Made by a program: the position numbers and the translations under genes | Assembly (NCBI GenBank): GCA_028684405.1 | Contig: JAQUGA010000043.1 | Span: 1-14,319 of the forward strand | DNA: 14,319 nt | Reading direction: 5' to 3' | Source of the DNA: Bacteroidales bacterium | GTDB taxonomy: Bacteria; Bacteroidota; Bacteroidia; Bacteroidales; WCHB1-69 | Shown: positions 12,932-14,319 of the stretch, piece after piece | Position numbering within the stretch: the first letter of the stretch is position 1 | Layout of the letters: every line of letters begins with the position of its first letter | The notes under the pieces: model-generated | Told to the model about the DNA's origin: nothing | The model's database searches: none | The model's input: only the letters and a program-made list of their open reading frames with translations

Positions 12932-13423
12932 ATGGCTCAAAAGAAAATAAATTTATCGGAATATGACCCATCGCATGTGCCCACAATTAGCGATTGTAAA
13001 ATTGCAATTGTGGTGTCTGAATGGAATACGGAGGTCACTTTTGCTCTTCGAGATGGTGCCTTGGAAACCTTGTTGAAACAAGGCGTTAAGAAGGAAAATA
13101 TCATGATTAAATATGCTCCGGGAAGTTTTGAATTGCCGATTGTGGCAGAGATGATCTATAGGACGCATGATGAAATTGATGCAATTATCTGTCTGGGTTG
13201 TGTTATTCAGGGCGAAACTCGACATTTCGATTTTATTTGCGATGCTACTGCCAATGCTATTATGAATGTGGCCATTAATTATAGCTCTCCCGTTATTTTT
13301 GGAGTGCTCACTACAAATGATATGCAACAAGCCCTCGAACGTTCGGGAGGAAAACACGGAAATAAAGGAGTAGAAGCCGCCATTGCTTGCCTTAAAATGA
13401 TTGCTTTAGAAAGATCCTTATAA
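12932..13423 (+). CDS. ribH: 6,7-dimethyl-8-ribityllumazine synthase
   Basis: A 163-residue enzyme that condenses 5-amino-6-ribitylaminouracil with 3,4-dihydroxy-2-butanone 4-phosphate to give lumazine, the penultimate step of riboflavin synthesis. It normally assembles as pentamers or 60-mers. Motifs in order: SEWN (29-32) for ribityl binding, PGSFELP (63-69), GETRHFD (94-100) with catalytic His98, GVLTTND (124-130) and KHGNKG (141-146) for phosphate binding and the C-terminal helix. Length is typical. It starts 2 bp after the TPR gene stop, so translation is probably coupled. No other rib gene is in view and no FMN riboswitch is evident upstream of the operon. Confidence 0.97.
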   Translation: MAQKKINLSEYDPSHVPTISDCKIAIVVSEWNTEVTFALRDGALETLLKQGVKKENIMIKYAPGSFELPIVAEMIYRTHDEIDAIICLGCVIQGETRHFDFICDATANAIMNVAINYSSPVIFGVLTTNDMQQALERSGGKHGNKGVEAAIACLKMIALERSL

Positions 13424-13434
13424 AAAATATAAAA

Positions 13435-14319
13435 ATGCGAATTGTATTTATGGGAACACCTGATTTTGCATCAGGTGTTCTACGTTATATTATAGCCAAA
13501 AAGCACGATGTTGTTGCTGTGGTTACAGTTCCTGATAAACCTTCGGGACGGGGACAAAAAATAACTTCTTCTGCAGTAAAAAATGAAGCTTTAAAGAATA
13601 ATATTCCGGTTTTGCAACCCATGAAACTGAAAGATCCAGATTTTTTGGAGGAGCTGGCAACTTATAAAGCGAATGTTTTTGTAGTTGTTGCTTTCCGAAT
13701 GTTGCCCAAACAGGTTTGGAATATGCCTCCAATGGGAACTTTTAATCTTCATGCTTCTTTATTGCCCCAATTCAGAGGTGCCGCTCCCATTAATCATGCA
13801 ATTATAAGCGGTGAAACCAAAACGGGAGTTACGACATTCTTTATTAATGAAGAGATTGATACCGGCGATATTATTGATGCTGTTGAAGTGCCCATTGATT
13901 CAGAAGATGATGCAGGTACCTTGCATGATAAATTAATGACTGTGGGAGCAGAACTGGTACACACAACATTGCTTTCTATTCAAAAAGGCAATGTTCCTCG
14001 AAAATCTCAAGTTTTGCCAGAAGACGCTGTTTTGAAACCCGCACCGAAAATCTTTAAAGAATTCTGTCGCATTGATTTTTCGAAAAATGGAGTTGAGTTG
14101 CAAAATTTTGTTCGAGGATTATCTCCTTATCCAACTGCTTTTTGTGAATTAGGAAATAATTCACAAAAGAGTATTTATTTGAAAATATTTAGAGTTAATA
14201 TACAGAAAACCGAGGATAAAATAGCTCTTGGAACAGTCCGGGGCGACTCGGTAAAGGAGTTGAAAATCAGGTGTTTAGACTCGTGGGTTTATGTTGAGGA
14301 TTTACAGATGTTAGGCAAG
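13435..14319 (+). CDS. fmt: Methionyl-tRNA formyltransferase, 3' end cut by window
   Basis: The first 295 codons of Fmt, open to the last base of the window. Fmt formylates Met-tRNA(fMet) with 10-formyl-tetrahydrofolate for translation initiation. It starts MRIVFMGTPDFA, 11 bp after the ribH stop. The formyl-transfer domain (about 1-190) has the catalytic triad Asn104, His106 (FNLHASLLP) and Asp142 (IDTGDI), and the loop PDKPSGRGQKI (33-43) that contacts the acceptor stem. The C-terminal anticodon-side domain begins around residue 205 (FCRIDFSKNGVELQNFVRGL). The family is about 310-325 residues, so roughly 15-30 codons are missing beyond the edge. Third gene of the TPR-ribH-fmt unit. def is not in view. 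Confidence 0.96.
   Translation, partial: MRIVFMGTPDFASGVLRYIIAKKHDVVAVVTVPDKPSGRGQKITSSAVKNEALKNNIPVLQPMKLKDPDFLEELATYKANVFVVVAFRMLPKQVWNMPPMGTFNLHASLLPQFRGAAPINHAIISGETKTGVTTFFINEEIDTGDIIDAVEVPIDSEDDAGTLHDKLMTVGAELVHTTLLSIQKGNVPRKSQVLPEDAVLKPAPKIFKEFCRIDFSKNGVELQNFVRGLSPYPTAFCELGNNSQKSIYLKIFRVNIQKTEDKIALGTVRGDSVKELKIRCLDSWVYVEDLQMLGK

Noticed and set aside
12953..13357. 134-codon minus-strand open frame
   Set aside because: Antisense to ribH, whose motifs are complete. No recognisable domain and no promoter.

Overview
The window looks like a chromosomal segment from a member of the Bacteroidota, probably Bacteroidales or a related order. The evidence is the AT-rich DNA, the lack of strong Shine-Dalgarno sequences, and several matches to the phylum's -7 promoter box (TAnnTTTG). 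It also carries proteins typical of the phylum: a DUF3127 protein, a TPR membrane protein next to ribH, and a 'PLARVEIGDERVQGIDY'-type RHS protein. Most of the window is ordinary housekeeping and envelope DNA. The interval from about 9.0 to 11.25 kb is a decayed accessory patch.

Layout, left to right. Positions 1-186 (minus) hold the N-terminus of a lipoprotein that runs off the window. Next is a minus-strand operon transcribed from about 3744 down to 292: M23 peptidase, dxr (isoprenoid synthesis) and rseP (site-2 protease). Divergent from it is a lipoprotein MsrB-MsrA fusion, then tRNA-Lys(CTT) with its own promoter. About 570 bp with little coding content follows. A second minus-strand cluster holds a cytoplasmic NlpC/P60 peptidase, a GNAT acetyltransferase and MltG, with the DUF3127 protein behind a 227-bp gap upstream. 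The accessory patch has a very AT-rich gap, a truncated IS1595-type transposase N-terminus and a frame-disrupted rhs fragment. The right end is plus-strand: an agmatinase, then a TPR membrane protein, ribH (riboflavin) and fmt (initiator tRNA formylation), with fmt cut by the window edge.

How they fit together. The two minus-strand clusters are mostly about the cell envelope: LytM-like and NlpC/P60 peptidases, the glycan-strand terminator MltG, the intramembrane protease RseP, and Dxr, which supplies precursors for the lipid carrier. MsrBA would repair oxidised methionine in exported proteins.

The most unusual signal is non-coding. Three intergenic gaps (203-295, 3806-4074, about 8447-8605) share related, inverted end sequences (TAGTGTTyGCTAG / CTAGCGAACACTA-like). 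Two of them also share an internal stem-loop module of about 65 bp. This suggests a family of short, structured, MITE- or REP-like intergenic elements. A second point of interest is the DUF3127 protein, which ends in a glycine-rich linker and the acidic tip DDLPF, like the partner-binding tail of single-strand DNA-binding protein. I saw no CRISPR array, prophage or complete mobile element.
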